Source: Lumbricus rubellus
Lineage: Eukaryota > Annelida > Clitellata > Crassiclitellata > Lumbricidae
Reading direction: 5' to 3'
Assembly: GCA_945859605.1 (NCBI GenBank)
Contig: OX243811.1
Location: 68,320,927-68,384,926 of the forward strand
Length of the DNA stretch: 64,000 nucleotides
Shown: positions 41,301 to 52,433 of the stretch, one piece after another
Numbering within the stretch: position 1 is the stretch's first letter
How the letters are laid out: the number at the start of each line of letters is the position of its first letter
The notes under the pieces: model-generated
The model's database searches: none
Told to the model about the DNA's origin: nothing
What the model saw: the letters and a program-made list of their open reading frames with translations, nothing else
Made by a program: the position numbers and the translations under genes

Positions 41301-44300
41301 TTAGCAAATGTTAGGATTCTTCGGGTTCAGCACCACTTCCTGTTCTACCAGTGTACATAATCCAGGTTTGTCCGAAAATCTGTCTGCATAACAGTTCAGT
41401 ACATCCAGTAGCTGTTTCTGTTGCTCGCTCGTAAGATGTCCGATCTGTTCATAGTCCAATTGCAGCGATTTCTGTGTCGTCTCTGCATGGTCTTCTTTCA
41501 ATGGTAGCTCTACCACTGATCCGAATTCGTCGTCCTCTTCCACGATGAGACCACACGATAATGTTCTTGCGATGAACTTCCTCATTTTGTTGGCATGGAC
41601 GATTCGTCGGCCGTTTTCATTCATGTCCACCAGATACGAATACTTGGATCTTCTTTGTAGCACTGTACATGGACCATGCCATCGTGAGATCAATTTATTG
41701 GTTGACGTTGGATACAGGACGATGACGCTTTCTCCTGGTTCGAATTCTTTATCCTTGGCCCTCTTGTTGTATTGACTGGCGTATTGTTTTTGCTTTTCCT
41801 CTGCACAATTCTCAGCAAATATCAAAGCTTTCTCCATGTCTGCTCTTAAGTTCTTCAGGTACTTTGCTGGTTGTACTCCAATGTTTGGCGGTAGATTTAT
41901 TTCTTTGGTCCAGCTTTCCTTTAAGATAGTTAATGGTCCTCTTGGCATTTTTCCATACACCAGCAGATATGGTGCCACTCCTGTCGTTGCGTTAGGAACT
42001 TCTCTCAATGCCCATACGGTAAACGGAATGATTTTATGCCACTGTCTTGGATTTTCCACAATGACATGATGTACCATCTTCTTGAACGTCTGGTTCCATC
42101 TCTCGACTAATCCGGCTGCCTCTGGATGCCCCGGTGAATCGAATCGTGGACAGCATCCCATCAATTTCAAAAATTCTCTTGTAAGACTGGCTGTAAAATT
42201 CGTGCCTCTGTCGCTGGTGATCACAGACGGCACCCCCACGTCAATGAAAAGCTTCATCAAAGCTTCGCACACAGCCTTAGCAGTCAATGACTTCAGCAAG
42301 AAGATTGTCGGCCATCTTGTACATGAATCCACTATGCACAAGCAATACTTATGCCCAGCTGCTGACTTCGGTTCTATTGGGCCTACCACGTCCATAGTCA
42401 TCCGTCGGAATGGAACATCTTCCCTTGGAATTGGTGTAATCGGCACTCGATCCATCACCAAACTTCGTGCCTTAAGCTGACACTTCTCACAGGACTTACA
42501 AAATTTCACCACGTCTCGACGCATCTTTGGCCAGACAAAGGACAACTTGATTCTCTCTCGTGTCTTCTCTTCTCCCAAGTGTCCGCCAAATACTGACTCA
42601 TGAGCTAATTCCATTACTTGAATTCTTCTCTCTTTCGGTAACACCAACTGATACACAAGCTGATCCAGCATTTGATGCTTCTTATACAGCAATCCATTCA
42701 CCACGATAAACTCTGATCCTTGGTCTTCAGCGATCCTCCACCACGATTTCAGTGACTCGTCATTTCTCCGCTGCTCCTCGAATTTCTTCGCATCTTCCAG
42801 CTGTCTTTCATCGTTCGAATTCTCTGTGAACAAGTCCCTCATACTTGTCTCCAGTTCAGCGTCGCTTCCGGAATCTTCACTATCATTTCGTTCACATGCA
42901 GCCATCTCTTCTTCAGTTTCATTGTTCTCAGATGTTGTTCTTTCGTCATCTTGGATGCTGAGTTCATCTTCGCTTTCCGTGTCATCTTCTTGCGAACTTT
43001 CGTTTATCGTTTCATCTTCTCCGTCTTCGACTTCTGCTCTCCGACTTTGTGCTCTTGTAGTCACATTCGCTTGTAGCTCTCCTTGCAATATACTGATTGG
43101 TGGAACCTCTTTCAGTTCTGCAATTATCTCTGGATGTAGCAGGAACTTTTCTGGATTTTCTTTACACAGTTCTGCTGAAATGCTGGCACACACTAAAGTT
43201 AAATATGGCGCGATATTTATTGTCCTGTCCTCTGTAGCTGTTCCTTCGTTACGACCGCTCATCCGCACTTCGATTTTCACCAACTTAGCTGGAATCGGCT
43301 CTCCAGCTACACATTGCAAATGAACTCTGCCGATTTCTTCTACTGTCGTTCCTTTCAGTAGTTCCTCGTTGATTACTGGTATCTCGGTCCCCGAGTCAAT
43401 CAACGCCTCGACTTGCACAGGCTGCCCATCAGTCCCACGTATCTCCACATTTACATGCTGCAACGATATCTTCTTTATGCGTTGACACTCCTCTTTACTT
43501 TTTGTTTCTCGACAATTTTCTGCAATGGAAGTAGTCTTTATCGCTTCTTTCAGTATGGTGAACTGCGGCGTACACTTCATCACTGACTTTACTTCTGTTT
43601 CTTGGTTGCATTGTTCTTCCCAACCAGGAGGTGCATTTATCACTTGTATCTGGTTTACTCGAAGATTTTCTGCACTTCTGCTAAAGTTCTTCCTCAGATT
43701 TGCCGCTCCTGGTGCTTGGCAATGTTTTATTAGGTGTTTATCAGAATTGCAATTGTGGCAACGCTTCTTGATAAAACTTCTTTGCTCCTTGTTCTCCCAC
43801 TTGTTGTACGGCGTGTAAGATGCATTACTTTCTGTTGGGCGTCCCAGCGGCGGAGTTCGATTGTAGGCTTGTCTGTCCCACGTTGACTGTTGTTTATCTT
43901 GCGACCACTGCTTTCCAGAATAATCATCTTTCTTTGCATCATTACTCTTGGCTTGGCTTCCGGTGTCTTTGCTATCCTTGTTCCACTTGGGTTGCTTTGG
44001 ACTATTGTCCCATGCTTCAAATTTCGGTTTGTCTTGGAACATCACACCAATCCGATTGTTTACATGTATATCTGCGAGATCTGCAACATTACTAGCTTCC
44101 AAGCATTCTGTGCCCTCTTTTGCTAAGACAAACTGCAGTGGACCTGGTGGTAAACATTCTTTCAGCTTATCCGCCACTAACAAATCAAACAGCTTCTCGT
44201 AGTCTTTGTCCACTCGTCTACTTCGGACATAATAATTCAACAGGTTCTTCAGCCTAGCCGTGAACATCGTATACGTTTCTTCGGCTGTCTTCTTGGCATC

Positions 44301-45566
44301 TGCAAACCTGGACCTGTACTCACGAGCTGTTAACTTGAATTCCTTCAACAAGTGCTCTTTCACTGCATCGTATTTATCTAAATTCTCAAATGATAATCGA
44401 TTCAATACCGTTCGTGCTCTCGGGGTCATCAATGGCAACAACAATTTCACCCAGTACTGCTTTTCCACAGCGAAGCTATTGAATGCATTTTCAACTGTTT
44501 CAAAATATAATGGCACTTCCATCATATCATACGGCATCTTAGGCAATACATGCTTCATGGCATCACCAATCTTCTTGATCTTGGACACCATTGTCTCACT
44601 TTCTCTGAGCCTAATCTGTTCTGACACTTCTCGGCTCTTACGATCATCTTCGTCTCTCTTCTTCAGTCGATCTTGATCTTCGATTCTCCGCAGTTCTTCT
44701 TGTTCTATCTTCTGCTGCAACAGTTCTAACTGCTTTCTGCGTTCTTCTTTTTCAATGGCCATTTCTTTAAGTTGAGCCTCCTTGATAGCAAGTTTCTTTT
44801 GTTCTAACTGCATCTGCTCTTCTCTTTCTCTTTCTGCTTTTTCCAAATTGTCTTTTCCAGCTTCAAATTCTTCCTGACGAATTTCTTCTGCTCTCTCCAG
44901 TTCTTGTAAACGCATCTTTTCCTTTTCTTCCTCACGAGCCTTTTTGTCTTCGATCTGCTGTTTTCGTATTTCTTCATCGCTTTTTCTTGCTTTTTCGTAT
45001 TCTATCATTAACTCCATCCTTCGTCGTTCTGCTTCGTCACGATCTAATTTCATTTGTTCTAACTGAAGCTGGAACTGCTGCTTCTGCATATCTATCTCTT
45101 GCTGTCTCATCCTTTCTGCTTTTTCTATCTCTTGTTGTCGCAGTTCTTTCTCTTCTTGGCACCGTCGCTCTTCTTTCTCCTTCTCTTCTTGGCGACGTTC
45201 TTTCTCTTTCTGTCTGCGCTGCTCTTCTTTCTCTTTTTCTTCTTGTTTACGTTCTTTCTCCTCTTGTCTGCGCTGCTCTTCTTTCTGCTTCTCTTCTTGT
45301 CTACTCATCATCAGGAATTGTAGCAACGCCTCTATAGACATCGGTGCCTCAGGCTTCTCCACTGGCTTCTCCGCAACGCCTCCGACAGCACCTTCTTCTT
45401 CTTCTTCTTTCTTAGCCCAAACCTCGGCTAAATTTCTCATCAATTCTTCCCTAGACATCTGTTCGACTTCTTCTGCGTCTAGATCTGCTTCAATTAGCAG
45501 TTTTATCAGTCTATCAGTAGACATTTTCTTAATATTTGCTTGCTTTTTCTCCGTAAGTTTCTCCAT
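41301..45566 (-). CDS. Gag-protease-integrase polyprotein of the Gmr1-like element
   Basis: 1421 codons. Residues 1-330 are a SAP-like start (MSTDRLIKLLIEADLDAEEV) and a long Glu/Lys/Arg/Gln coiled coil. About 340-510 is a retrotransposon gag domain. The CCHC zinc knuckle CHNCNSDKHLIKHC is near 602. A retropepsin-like protease has its active site as DSG (ALIDSGTEIPVI) near 722. The integrase has an HHCC zinc domain near 990-1025 (FCKSCEKCQLK) and DDE residues at DVVGPIE, TSDRGTNF and LVERWNQ (about 1062, 1118 and 1155). A GPY/F-like module (RWHGPCTVLQRR) lies near 1300. The end, HLTSEQQKQLLDVLNCYADR and a few more residues, is the usual N-terminal lead-in to RT, then a stop. The RT core is missing after it. 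Confidence 0.92.
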   Translation of the reverse strand: MEKLTEKKQANIKKMSTDRLIKLLIEADLDAEEVEQMSREELMRNLAEVWAKKEEEEEGAVGGVAEKPVEKPEAPMSIEALLQFLMMSRQEEKQKEEQRRQEEKERKQEEKEKEEQRRQKEKERRQEEKEKEERRCQEEKELRQQEIEKAERMRQQEIDMQKQQFQLQLEQMKLDRDEAERRRMELMIEYEKARKSDEEIRKQQIEDKKAREEEKEKMRLQELERAEEIRQEEFEAGKDNLEKAEREREEQMQLEQKKLAIKEAQLKEMAIEKEERRKQLELLQQKIEQEELRRIEDQDRLKKRDEDDRKSREVSEQIRLRESETMVSKIKKIGDAMKHVLPKMPYDMMEVPLYFETVENAFNSFAVEKQYWVKLLLPLMTPRARTVLNRLSFENLDKYDAVKEHLLKEFKLTAREYRSRFADAKKTAEETYTMFTARLKNLLNYYVRSRRVDKDYEKLFDLLVADKLKECLPPGPLQFVLAKEGTECLEASNVADLADIHVNNRIGVMFQDKPKFEAWDNSPKQPKWNKDSKDTGSQAKSNDAKKDDYSGKQWSQDKQQSTWDRQAYNRTPPLGRPTESNASYTPYNKWENKEQRSFIKKRCHNCNSDKHLIKHCQAPGAANLRKNFSRSAENLRVNQIQVINAPPGWEEQCNQETEVKSVMKCTPQFTILKEAIKTTSIAENCRETKSKEECQRIKKISLQHVNVEIRGTDGQPVQVEALIDSGTEIPVINEELLKGTTVEEIGRVHLQCVAGEPIPAKLVKIEVRMSGRNEGTATEDRTINIAPYLTLVCASISAELCKENPEKFLLHPEIIAELKEVPPISILQGELQANVTTRAQSRRAEVEDGEDETINESSQEDDTESEDELSIQDDERTTSENNETEEEMAACERNDSEDSGSDAELETSMRDLFTENSNDERQLEDAKKFEEQRRNDESLKSWWRIAEDQGSEFIVVNGLLYKKHQMLDQLVYQLVLPKERRIQVMELAHESVFGGHLGEEKTRERIKLSFVWPKMRRDVVKFCKSCEKCQLKARSLVMDRVPITPIPREDVPFRRMTMDVVGPIEPKSAAGHKYCLCIVDSCTRWPTIFLLKSLTAKAVCEALMKLFIDVGVPSVITSDRGTNFTASLTREFLKLMGCCPRFDSPGHPEAAGLVERWNQTFKKMVHHVIVENPRQWHKIIPFTVWALREVPNATTGVAPYLLVYGKMPRGPLTILKESWTKEINLPPNIGVQPAKYLKNLRADMEKALIFAENCAEEKQKQYASQYNKRAKDKEFEPGESVIVLYPTSTNKLISRWHGPCTVLQRRSKYSYLVDMNENGRRIVHANKMRKFIARTLSCGLIVEEDDEFGSVVELPLKEDHAETTQKSLQLDYEQIGHLTSEQQKQLLDVLNCYADRFSDKPGLCTLVEQEVVLNPKNPNIC

Positions 45567-45840
45567 CTTACTTCTTTACTTTACAGATGCTCGATAAATT
45601 AGTAGACTACTCTTCAAATGTTTGCAATTGACTGACTTCAATTCTTTATGCACACTTCAATAGACAAGCAAGTTTTTCTACCTTGTAGTCGTTGTGTTGT
45701 CGTTTCTCACTGTCGTACGGATGCTCGATGTATCGTTGCTTCTCCCGTGTGCTCGGCTCCTCGATAAATTCACAGCGTCCGTTTCTCCACAACGTCTGTT
45801 GATTGAATAGAATCCCTCCGTTCGTAACTACGATCGTTCT

Positions 45841-45880
45841 CCTGCAACTTGGATCGTTATCCTGCAACTTGGATCGTTAT
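45841..45880. repeat. 20-bp tandem duplication next to the primer-binding site
   Basis: CCTGCAACTTGGATCGTTAT occurs twice in direct succession in the 5' leader of the LTR element. Confidence 0.9.
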
Positions 45881-45896
45881 CCCACCGCTGCCACCA
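45879..45896 (-). other. Primer-binding site, tRNA-Leu type
   Basis: On the minus strand TGGTGGCAGCGGTGGGAT, two bases after the 5' LTR. Its complement, ATCCCACCGCTGCCA plus CCA, equals the 3' end of eukaryotic tRNA-Leu (AAG/TAG type) as I remember it. Confidence 0.8.
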
Positions 45897-45898
45897 AA

Positions 45899-46418
45899 TG
45901 TCACAAGTCTTTTCCCTCTTCTTCTCTACGTGTGACCTTCAGTCTCTTCGGAAGCTTCTTCGTATAAGTTCGTGGTAGCGTAGGCCTATCCCTAGATAAC
46001 TGTTTCATTAGCTAAATGGCTAGGTTAAAGAATCTACAGTCTTTCACTGTTTTGTTAACCAACAACGACGACGTGTTTAACTCTTCTTATTATACTCCAA
46101 AATCCGATATAAAGTAAAACGATCAGCAACAACACAACAATGACTACACTTGCGTTATCATAACAACTACACGACTACTATCTTCATCAGTCTACTCTAT
46201 CGCAACTCAACAACAACTCTTACAGCCTATCTCAACGGCTCTCAACACGCAACTCTCCTTCTTCACTTCCACTCCCTTCTTGTACAATTAACGTACGCTC
46301 GTCTAGACGTCACGTGCTGTCCAGACAATCACCTGTGCAGACGCCGCGCGGCAATTTGCACCTGGCCTACTTACGTCGCTGTACGACAATCGGCGTGCAC
46401 TGATTAAATTAGCTGACA
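45899..46418 (-). repeat. 5' LTR (right copy)
   Basis: 520 bp, TG...CA. It would carry the element's promoter. It appears identical to the left LTR. Confidence 0.95.
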
Positions 46419-46962
46419 ACCCCCTCCTAAACATTACCCCCCTGAAAACTGTAAATTGCATCAATCACCGCATTTATTGCACTAAAATAATCGGAAAAAT
46501 CATCCTGCTTTCTGCTTTGGTCTGAAGATTTTCATCCGTCATCCCACTTCGTGGTTTGTTATTAATATTTTCATCTGTAACCAAAATACTAATCGCCGCT
46601 GAAGTTACAATGGAGAAAATGTCTTTGAGGCTATTATTTTTTTCGGATCAAAATATTGATAACAAAACACGAAGTGGGATGACGGATGATATTCTGCAGA
46701 CCAAAACAAGAAGCGGGATGATTTTTCTGATTTTTTTAGTGCAATAAATGCGATGATTGATGCAAATCTAGTGTCCGGGGGTAATCTGAGACCGGTTTCA
46801 AGTTACCGGGGGGGGGGTTTATGTTTAGGAGGGGGTAATTTGAAACCTTTACACCGTGAATAAGCTGGTCACTCGATCTGACGTGGCTTTTGTGAACGTT
46901 GAGAAATTCTCGAAGATTTACATTAGGCCTACATTACACTAGCCTACATGTCATTCCTTTGT

Positions 46963-47160
46963 ATGTGCACTTGTTATAGCGCCACTTAAGCTGTCACTGC
47001 TCAGAGGCGCTCCCGAATGCAGAGCGGACACTGCAACGGAGTTTCATGCCGAAGCGCTGAGCAATAGGACGAATTAGGTCCTTATGCGGCGAGGTGGATC
47101 GAACCTCGAACCTTCCGGCTGCAAGGCAACGACCCCACCACTAAACCACATTCCCCACCC
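46963..47160 (-). mobile_element. tRNA-derived SINE
   Basis: The minus strand has a TAGTGGTGGGGTCG head, a B-box-like GGTTCGATCC, the body CTCAGCGCTTCGGCATG and the tail GGGAGCGCCTCTGAGCAG, then GGCGCTATAACAAGTGCAC. Same family as 33256-33455. Confidence 0.85.
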
Positions 47161-47577
47161 CGATACGTCTAGATTATACACGGAATGCTGCAACGAACGA
47201 ATTATTTACGACGCTAAAATACACGTTTGACCCATGGGCTTACCGTTGGATTGGCTCTTTAGAGAGTTGGCATGCAATTACTAGCGATGCTTTTAATCGC
47301 TAGAGGACAGAAGTATCCTGTTCCAAATCTAGTGTATATCGCATCTTTTACGTTAACGCCATTTTGAGTGCAGAGCGAAAGATTAATCACAGCAAAATTA
47401 TTTTTTTCTTATTTGTGTGAGTTGTATTTGGTTGTGTGACTACTTTTTTGATGTTTAATCGAATTTTGTCACCGATATTTTGATATCGACAGGTTTGAAG
47501 AAGAAATATCTTAGGAATATATATTATAGAATATAGAGAATGAAATTTAGGCTGTTTAAGGGTACCAATGTTTTCAG

Positions 47578-49006
47578 GGTTAAACCGTAGTTTAGGTTGC
47601 TAAATTATTTGGCCAAATGTGAGGTTGCTAAATTATTTGCATGTGTATAAATGATATACAAGTAATTTCTGGATCGCCAGGTTCAATCCAGCTTCCATTT
47701 CAAGCACTCCTCCGAAGTCCGGTCCCAAATTATTGCACATGGCTTATCACATAGATATGCTTCTCCAATGCTTACTTACCCACCCTTATATAGAATGACG
47801 TCATTATTGAGGCCATTTTGTTTACCAGGTACATTTCTTGACAGATTTCGAAAGTTTCAATATGCATCCAGCTTCTATTTCAGATCTAAAAATACATTCG
47901 TCCAGCTTCTATTTCTCGCTCGTTATTTTCGTCAATATCCAGCTTCTAATTCAGATATAAAATACCCTCATCCAACTTCCATAATATACCTAAGCGTTTC
48001 TTCATCAATCCGGCTTATATTTCAGCTCTAGAAATACCTTCATCCAGCTTTTATTTCTCATGCGTTATCTTCGTCAATCCAACTTCTATTTCACTGTAAA
48101 AAACACCATCCAGATTCCATTTCTCTTGCGTTTTCCATCAATCCAACCTCCATTTCGCCTGTAAAAAACTTTCATAAAGGCTCCAGCTTCCATTTCTCAA
48201 GCACTAATTCCGATTAAATTTCAGATGTAGCCGGAGGTGAATTAATTTTTGCATGTGAAATTTCGTATAATGGGTTTCTGTGTGTGGCGGTTATTTAACC
48301 GACAATTAGGCCTACCAAGTGTTCTTCAATTATGTGAACGGTTTGTAAAGTGACGGTGAGACAAATGCTGTGAAATAATTTGGGACCGGACTTCGGAGGA
48401 GTGCCAAGAAATGTACTGGTAAACAAAATGGTCTCAATAATGACGTCATTCTACATAAGGGTGGTTAAGTAAGCATTGGAGAAGCATATCTATGTGATAA
48501 GCCATGTAAAATAATTTGGGACTGGACTTCGGAGGAGTGCCAAAATGCCTTTACCCAGCTTCCATTTCAACTATAAAATGCCTTTATCCAGGTTATACTT
48601 CTCAAGCGTTTTTCGTCAATCCAGCTTCAATTTCAGCAGAATGACTACACTAACCCTAAAACTAATCCTAACCGACCATCATGACGCCTAACCTGAGCCC
48701 TAACCGACCCTCACGCATAAAATCCCGCTTCTATTTCGTCAGAAAATATTTTTCATCAAATTCAAAAAACGGTGGTCGGATAAAAAAGTACGGTTTTTCG
48801 TCAATCCAGCTTCCATATATATACTATTATTTTTCTTCTCGCGTTTTCGATTTATATTGCTACTTCCGGTTGCGAATGTTCAGAAATTGGAATAGCGCGT
48901 TATATGGCGTGCTATATTCATGATTGGGGTGCTTCTTAATTTAGCAACCTAAACTACGGGATATCGAAAATGAAAATAATTTAGCAACCTAAACTACGGT
49001 TTAACC
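47578..49006. mobile_element. Foldback element, family D, 9-bp TSD, with inner inverted repeat
   Basis: Ends GGTTAAACCGTAGTTTAGGT and its inverse, with TGTTTTCAG duplicated (47569-47577 and 49007-49015). Inside, a second inverted pair (CCTCCGAAGTCCGGTCCCAA near 47708, inverse near 48385 and 48522) encloses TGACGTCATTATTGAG. The rest is CATCCAGCTTCTATTTC-type units. Confidence 0.88.
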
Positions 49007-49015
49007 TGTTTTCAG

Positions 49016-50217
49016 GGCATAGGGTATTGACCCTCCACCCCCTCCCCCCCGACAAAACAGCCGGCCACCACCCCAATTAGCCTAGAACAAAAAAGGACAA
49101 GATTCTATTTCTGTAGTCAATTGATAAAGCGCGTATTATCAATTCAGCTTCTATTTAAATGGCAAAATTCCACACTCATGACATAACGCAAAGAGGTTAA
49201 TCATAATTTGTTCCGTCTGCAATGAAACCATAATGAAATATAGCCTGCTCTGGAAAGTGTGGATCATAGGCCTACTTGCGGAATTTTTTCCTTCTCTCAC
49301 ATTTGTCTTTGTCTTCAAAATCTTCTGATTTCTGATCAGTTTTTCTCTTTAGAAATTTATCCATGGTTATGAAGAACGCTGAAAATATTAATGTTATAAT
49401 TTTAAAAATATAGCAGCAATTCCGTCTAGCAACAATGGCGTCTCTTTTTGTACGTCACAATTACACTAACGTGCACTAAAATAGCACCAGAAGGAACTAA
49501 TGTTATGTATAATTAGGCCTATATATATATATAACCGTTTAATGAGCAAAAACAGGTTGTTACTAGACATCAGTAAGTAATAATCATCTATAGCTCAGAT
49601 GTTTTTATAGCTCAGTTGTTTCTAGCTCAGTTATTTTCTATATATATAATTTTAGACGATAATGAAAACATTGCAAATGTACTATTTGTATTATTTTTCT
49701 GGACCTGCTTTGCGGACCCCTTGGCAACAGTTTGAAAACTCCTGCTCTAAACATCGCCCCGATAGTAATACAGTGCCCAGAAGCTGGATTGATGAGAAGG
49801 ACTCTTGCCAAACTAGAAGTTGGATTGAAAAAATGATAATGCTGCAGCAACAAATAATTTATGACACTTAAATACACGTTTATCTATCGTATTTAAGTAT
49901 ACTTTTACAATTGAGGACAAAAAATATAGTGTCTTTTCCTGTGCAAGCGGTGTTGAGACGGACTATATATTACTAGAGTCATTCCATTTCCGAAATTTCT
50001 CAAATTCAACTTCAGCTTCAGTTATAATATTTTCATCAATCCAACTTCTATTTCACCAGAAGTTATTTCCATCAATACACAAGAGTTTCTAATGACGACC
50101 CTAACCTTAACACTAACTCTAAGTGACACTCATGACAAAGACTACCCTCTTGATATAGATTGTGTCTGTTTGGTGAAGCAATGATAGCGCCGTACACATA
50201 AGCAAGTATTATGTAAA
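49016..50217. other. Spacer with repeat debris, no gene recognised
   Basis: A/T-rich. Includes single GAAGCTGGATTGATGAGAA units (about 49780), a hAT-like end fragment (AGTTTGAAAACTCCTG near 49730), a short (TA)n run near 49520 and fragments of CTAACC repeats near 50100. Confidence 0.4.
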
Positions 50218-50435
50218 TAATTACTAGTCACCTTGTGCCGTCAGCTCGAGGAACCCTAGCGACCGTCATGATCAACCTTCTCGACTCCGTTCTGTTCCGC
50301 GTTTCATCCCTCAGTTGTTCAAGATTCATCCCTGTCCTCCTGTACAGTGTACATCATCCATCCATCTGGTCCTCGGCCATCCTCTTCTCCTCGTACCCTC
50401 TCCACACGCCAGCAAGACTAGCAACTACTAGTACC
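50218..50435 (-). pseudogene. RTE-like LINE C-terminal remnant
   Basis: Minus strand: RRGWPRTRWMDDVHCTG, a frameshift, then MNLEQLRDETRNRTESRRLI and MTVARVPRADGTR with a stop. The last part parallels the end of the LINE at 34745-36210. Confidence 0.7.
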
Positions 50436-50545
50436 ACTAATAAATAGATCTAGGGCTAGAAACGTCACAGTAGAATCAGAGGTTGGATGGGTGATGCAAA
50501 CATGAGGAACAGACATTAACCACTAGACAAACCCCCGGACAAAAC

Positions 50546-51020
50546 GGTGTCACGACAACTCGTCCAACGACAACTCGTCCAACTACAACTCGTCCACGGA
50601 CAACTGGTCCACCGACAACTGGTCCACTGAAATAGAAGCCGGATTAACGAGAAAGCGCTTGAGAAATGGAAGCTGGATGAAAGTTCTTTATTTACGAAAT
50701 AGGAGCTGGGTTTATGAAAAAAGTCTAATGGTTTTCTTGCTTAACTAGAAGCTGAATTGACGATTTTCATTATGTGTCTCAACATGCATCCAGCTTTTAT
50801 TTCAGATTTTTTTAAAACTTGATCCATCCTCCATTTCTTAAGCGGTTTTTCATCAATCCAGCTTCTATTTCACCTGTAAAAACCTTCATCCAGCTTCCAT
50901 TTCTCAAGTGTTTTCTCATTAATCCGACTTCTATTTCGGTGGACGAGTTGTCGGTGGACCAGTTGTCCGTGGACGAGTTGTCGTTGGACGAGTTGTCGGT
51001 GGACCAGTTGTCGTGGAACC
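50546..51020. mobile_element. Foldback element, family A (copy 3), 9-bp TSD
   Basis: Starts GGTGTCACGACAACTCGTCC and ends CAGTTGTCGTGGAACC. GGACAAAAC is duplicated (50537-50545 and 51021-51029). 475 bp, nearly the same size as copy 2. Its target is itself a fragment of a family C foldback end (CCCCCGGACAAAAC). Confidence 0.93.
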
Positions 51021-51169
51021 GGACAAAACACCCCTCCCCAAAAGCTCCTTGGACACCCCAGGGTAGAATATAAATTGGATATCATATAAGTGGCAATCAT
51101 CCAAAAGGCAGTCCTAAGTTAAAAATACATAGATGCTGATCGAACACAAGTCAGATTGATACAAAATAA

Positions 51170-51520
51170 TTTTTACTTAAACGAAAGCTGGATCGATGAA
51201 AATATTCTTGCTTAAATTGGAGCTGGATTGGTGAAAACATTCTTGCTTAAATTGGAGCTGGATTGATGAAAATATTCTTGCTTAAATTGGAGCTGGAATG
51301 CTGGATTAATACAAATATTCTTGCTTAAATTGGAGCTGGAATGCTGGATTAATACAAATATTCTTGCTTAAATTGGAGCTGAATCGGTGAAAAATAATTG
51401 TTATTTGAATGCAAGTTGGATTGCTAAAAAATTGTTGCTATTTAAAAAGAAGCTGGACTGATGAAAAGAATTTTTCTGACTAAATGGATTTATGAAAAAT
51501 AATTGTCATCTAATTAGAAG
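51170..51520 (+). repeat. Tandem body repeat (GCTTAAATTGGAGCTGGATT)
   Basis: Six or more units of about 37-53 bp, for example AATATTCTTGCTTAAATTGG followed by AGCTGGATTGATGAAA. It is the body of a family C element also seen at 15560-15740. Confidence 0.8.
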
Positions 51521-52239
51521 ATGGGGTAAATGTGTAGTTTAGCGTAATAAAGTATTTTCACGCTTATAATGGCACAAAAAGCGTCTTAAAATATTTCTGC
51601 AAACGTGCTAAATATATTGCCAAAGTGATGTATGATTATACTTCGAATATCTTAAAAAGGATTTCGATCGAAAAATTGTAATATTTTGTCGTAACAAACC
51701 GCCGATCCAAGTTGTTGTTCAATTGCGACCCTTCCCGGAAGTGGCGTGCGGCAAGGAAAAATTATTAAGTAAGTAAAAGTCCAGCTTTTTCAATGGGGGA
51801 CTCTGTGAGCAGTTCCTTCAAGTGAAAATAGATGTCGCTACTATGCACACCAGTCTAGGCTGTTATGTTGTTGTCGGTCTTGCTTTCAGTGTTTATATCG
51901 ACGATCGATTGCGTCGCGTTAGAATTAAATTTTAATTTCATCATGGATAATTACGGAATTTGGAGGAAATGTTGGAAGTCAAGTTGAGGCAAAGAGAAAC
52001 CAAGAGTTCTGAAGAAGACACGAGCTTCTTGAGCGGTAAGATAACGAAATAACTAAACGCAACTGACTTCGCTACTGTAGGGCCTACACAGTACACACCA
52101 CTCATTCTGTATGGAGATTTAGATAAACGTCTACCAAAATGTATGTAGCACCCCTTCAAGGTAACTACTCATGAGTGTTCCCAAACCCGACGGTAAAAGA
52201 CGGTTGTAGAGCCGACGTAAAACACATATTAGTAAACTC

Positions 52240-52433
52240 GGCATAGTTATAGTAAGCGGGCCCCTATGTTAATGAATGACTGCACTAACCATATCCCTAA
52301 CCCTAACCGACCCTCACGATGCCTAACTGACGCTAACCGACCCACACAATGCCTAACCTGACCCTAACCGACCCTCATGACCCCTAAACCTGAACCTAAC
52401 CAACACGTCGGTCCCGCTTACTATAACTAAGGC
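52240..52433. mobile_element. MITE (GGCATAGTTATAGTAAGC ends), 8-bp TSD, second copy
   Basis: Ends GGCATAGTTATAGTAAGCGG and CCGCTTACTATAACTAAGGC, with GTAAACTC duplicated (52232-52239 and 52434-52441). The interior is CTAACCGACCCTCACGATGC-type repeats. 194 bp. Confidence 0.92.

Larger units (their letters stand above)
40098..46418 (-). mobile_element. Gmr1-like Ty3/gypsy LTR retrotransposon, RT core deleted
   Basis: 6.3 kb, coding on the minus strand, flanked by ACCCC duplications (40093-40097 and 46419-46423). The LTRs are TG...CA and appear identical. The order is gag, protease, integrase, (RT), RNase H. That order, with integrase before RNase H, is known from the Gmr1 group of Ty3/gypsy elements in deuterostomes. 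The RT fingers and palm, including YxDD, are absent, so the copy cannot move on its own. Identical LTRs imply recent insertion. Confidence 0.9.
40074..46855. mobile_element. Foldback element, family B (copy 3), host of the LTR element
   Basis: The left end is GGTGTAAAGGTTTCAGATTA and the right end is GGTAATTTGAAACCTTTACA. Between them, after the LTR element, comes the nested palindrome also seen at 12551-12984 (CCCACTTCGTGG..., mirrored by CACGAAGTGGGATGAC). Without the LTR element it would be about 460 bp. No target duplication of its own was found. Confidence 0.8.

Noticed and set aside
44987..45337. Ser/Leu/Phe-rich frames on the plus strand
   Set aside because: Shadow of the Glu/Lys/Arg coiled coil of gag on the other strand; likewise 42826-43323 and neighbours.
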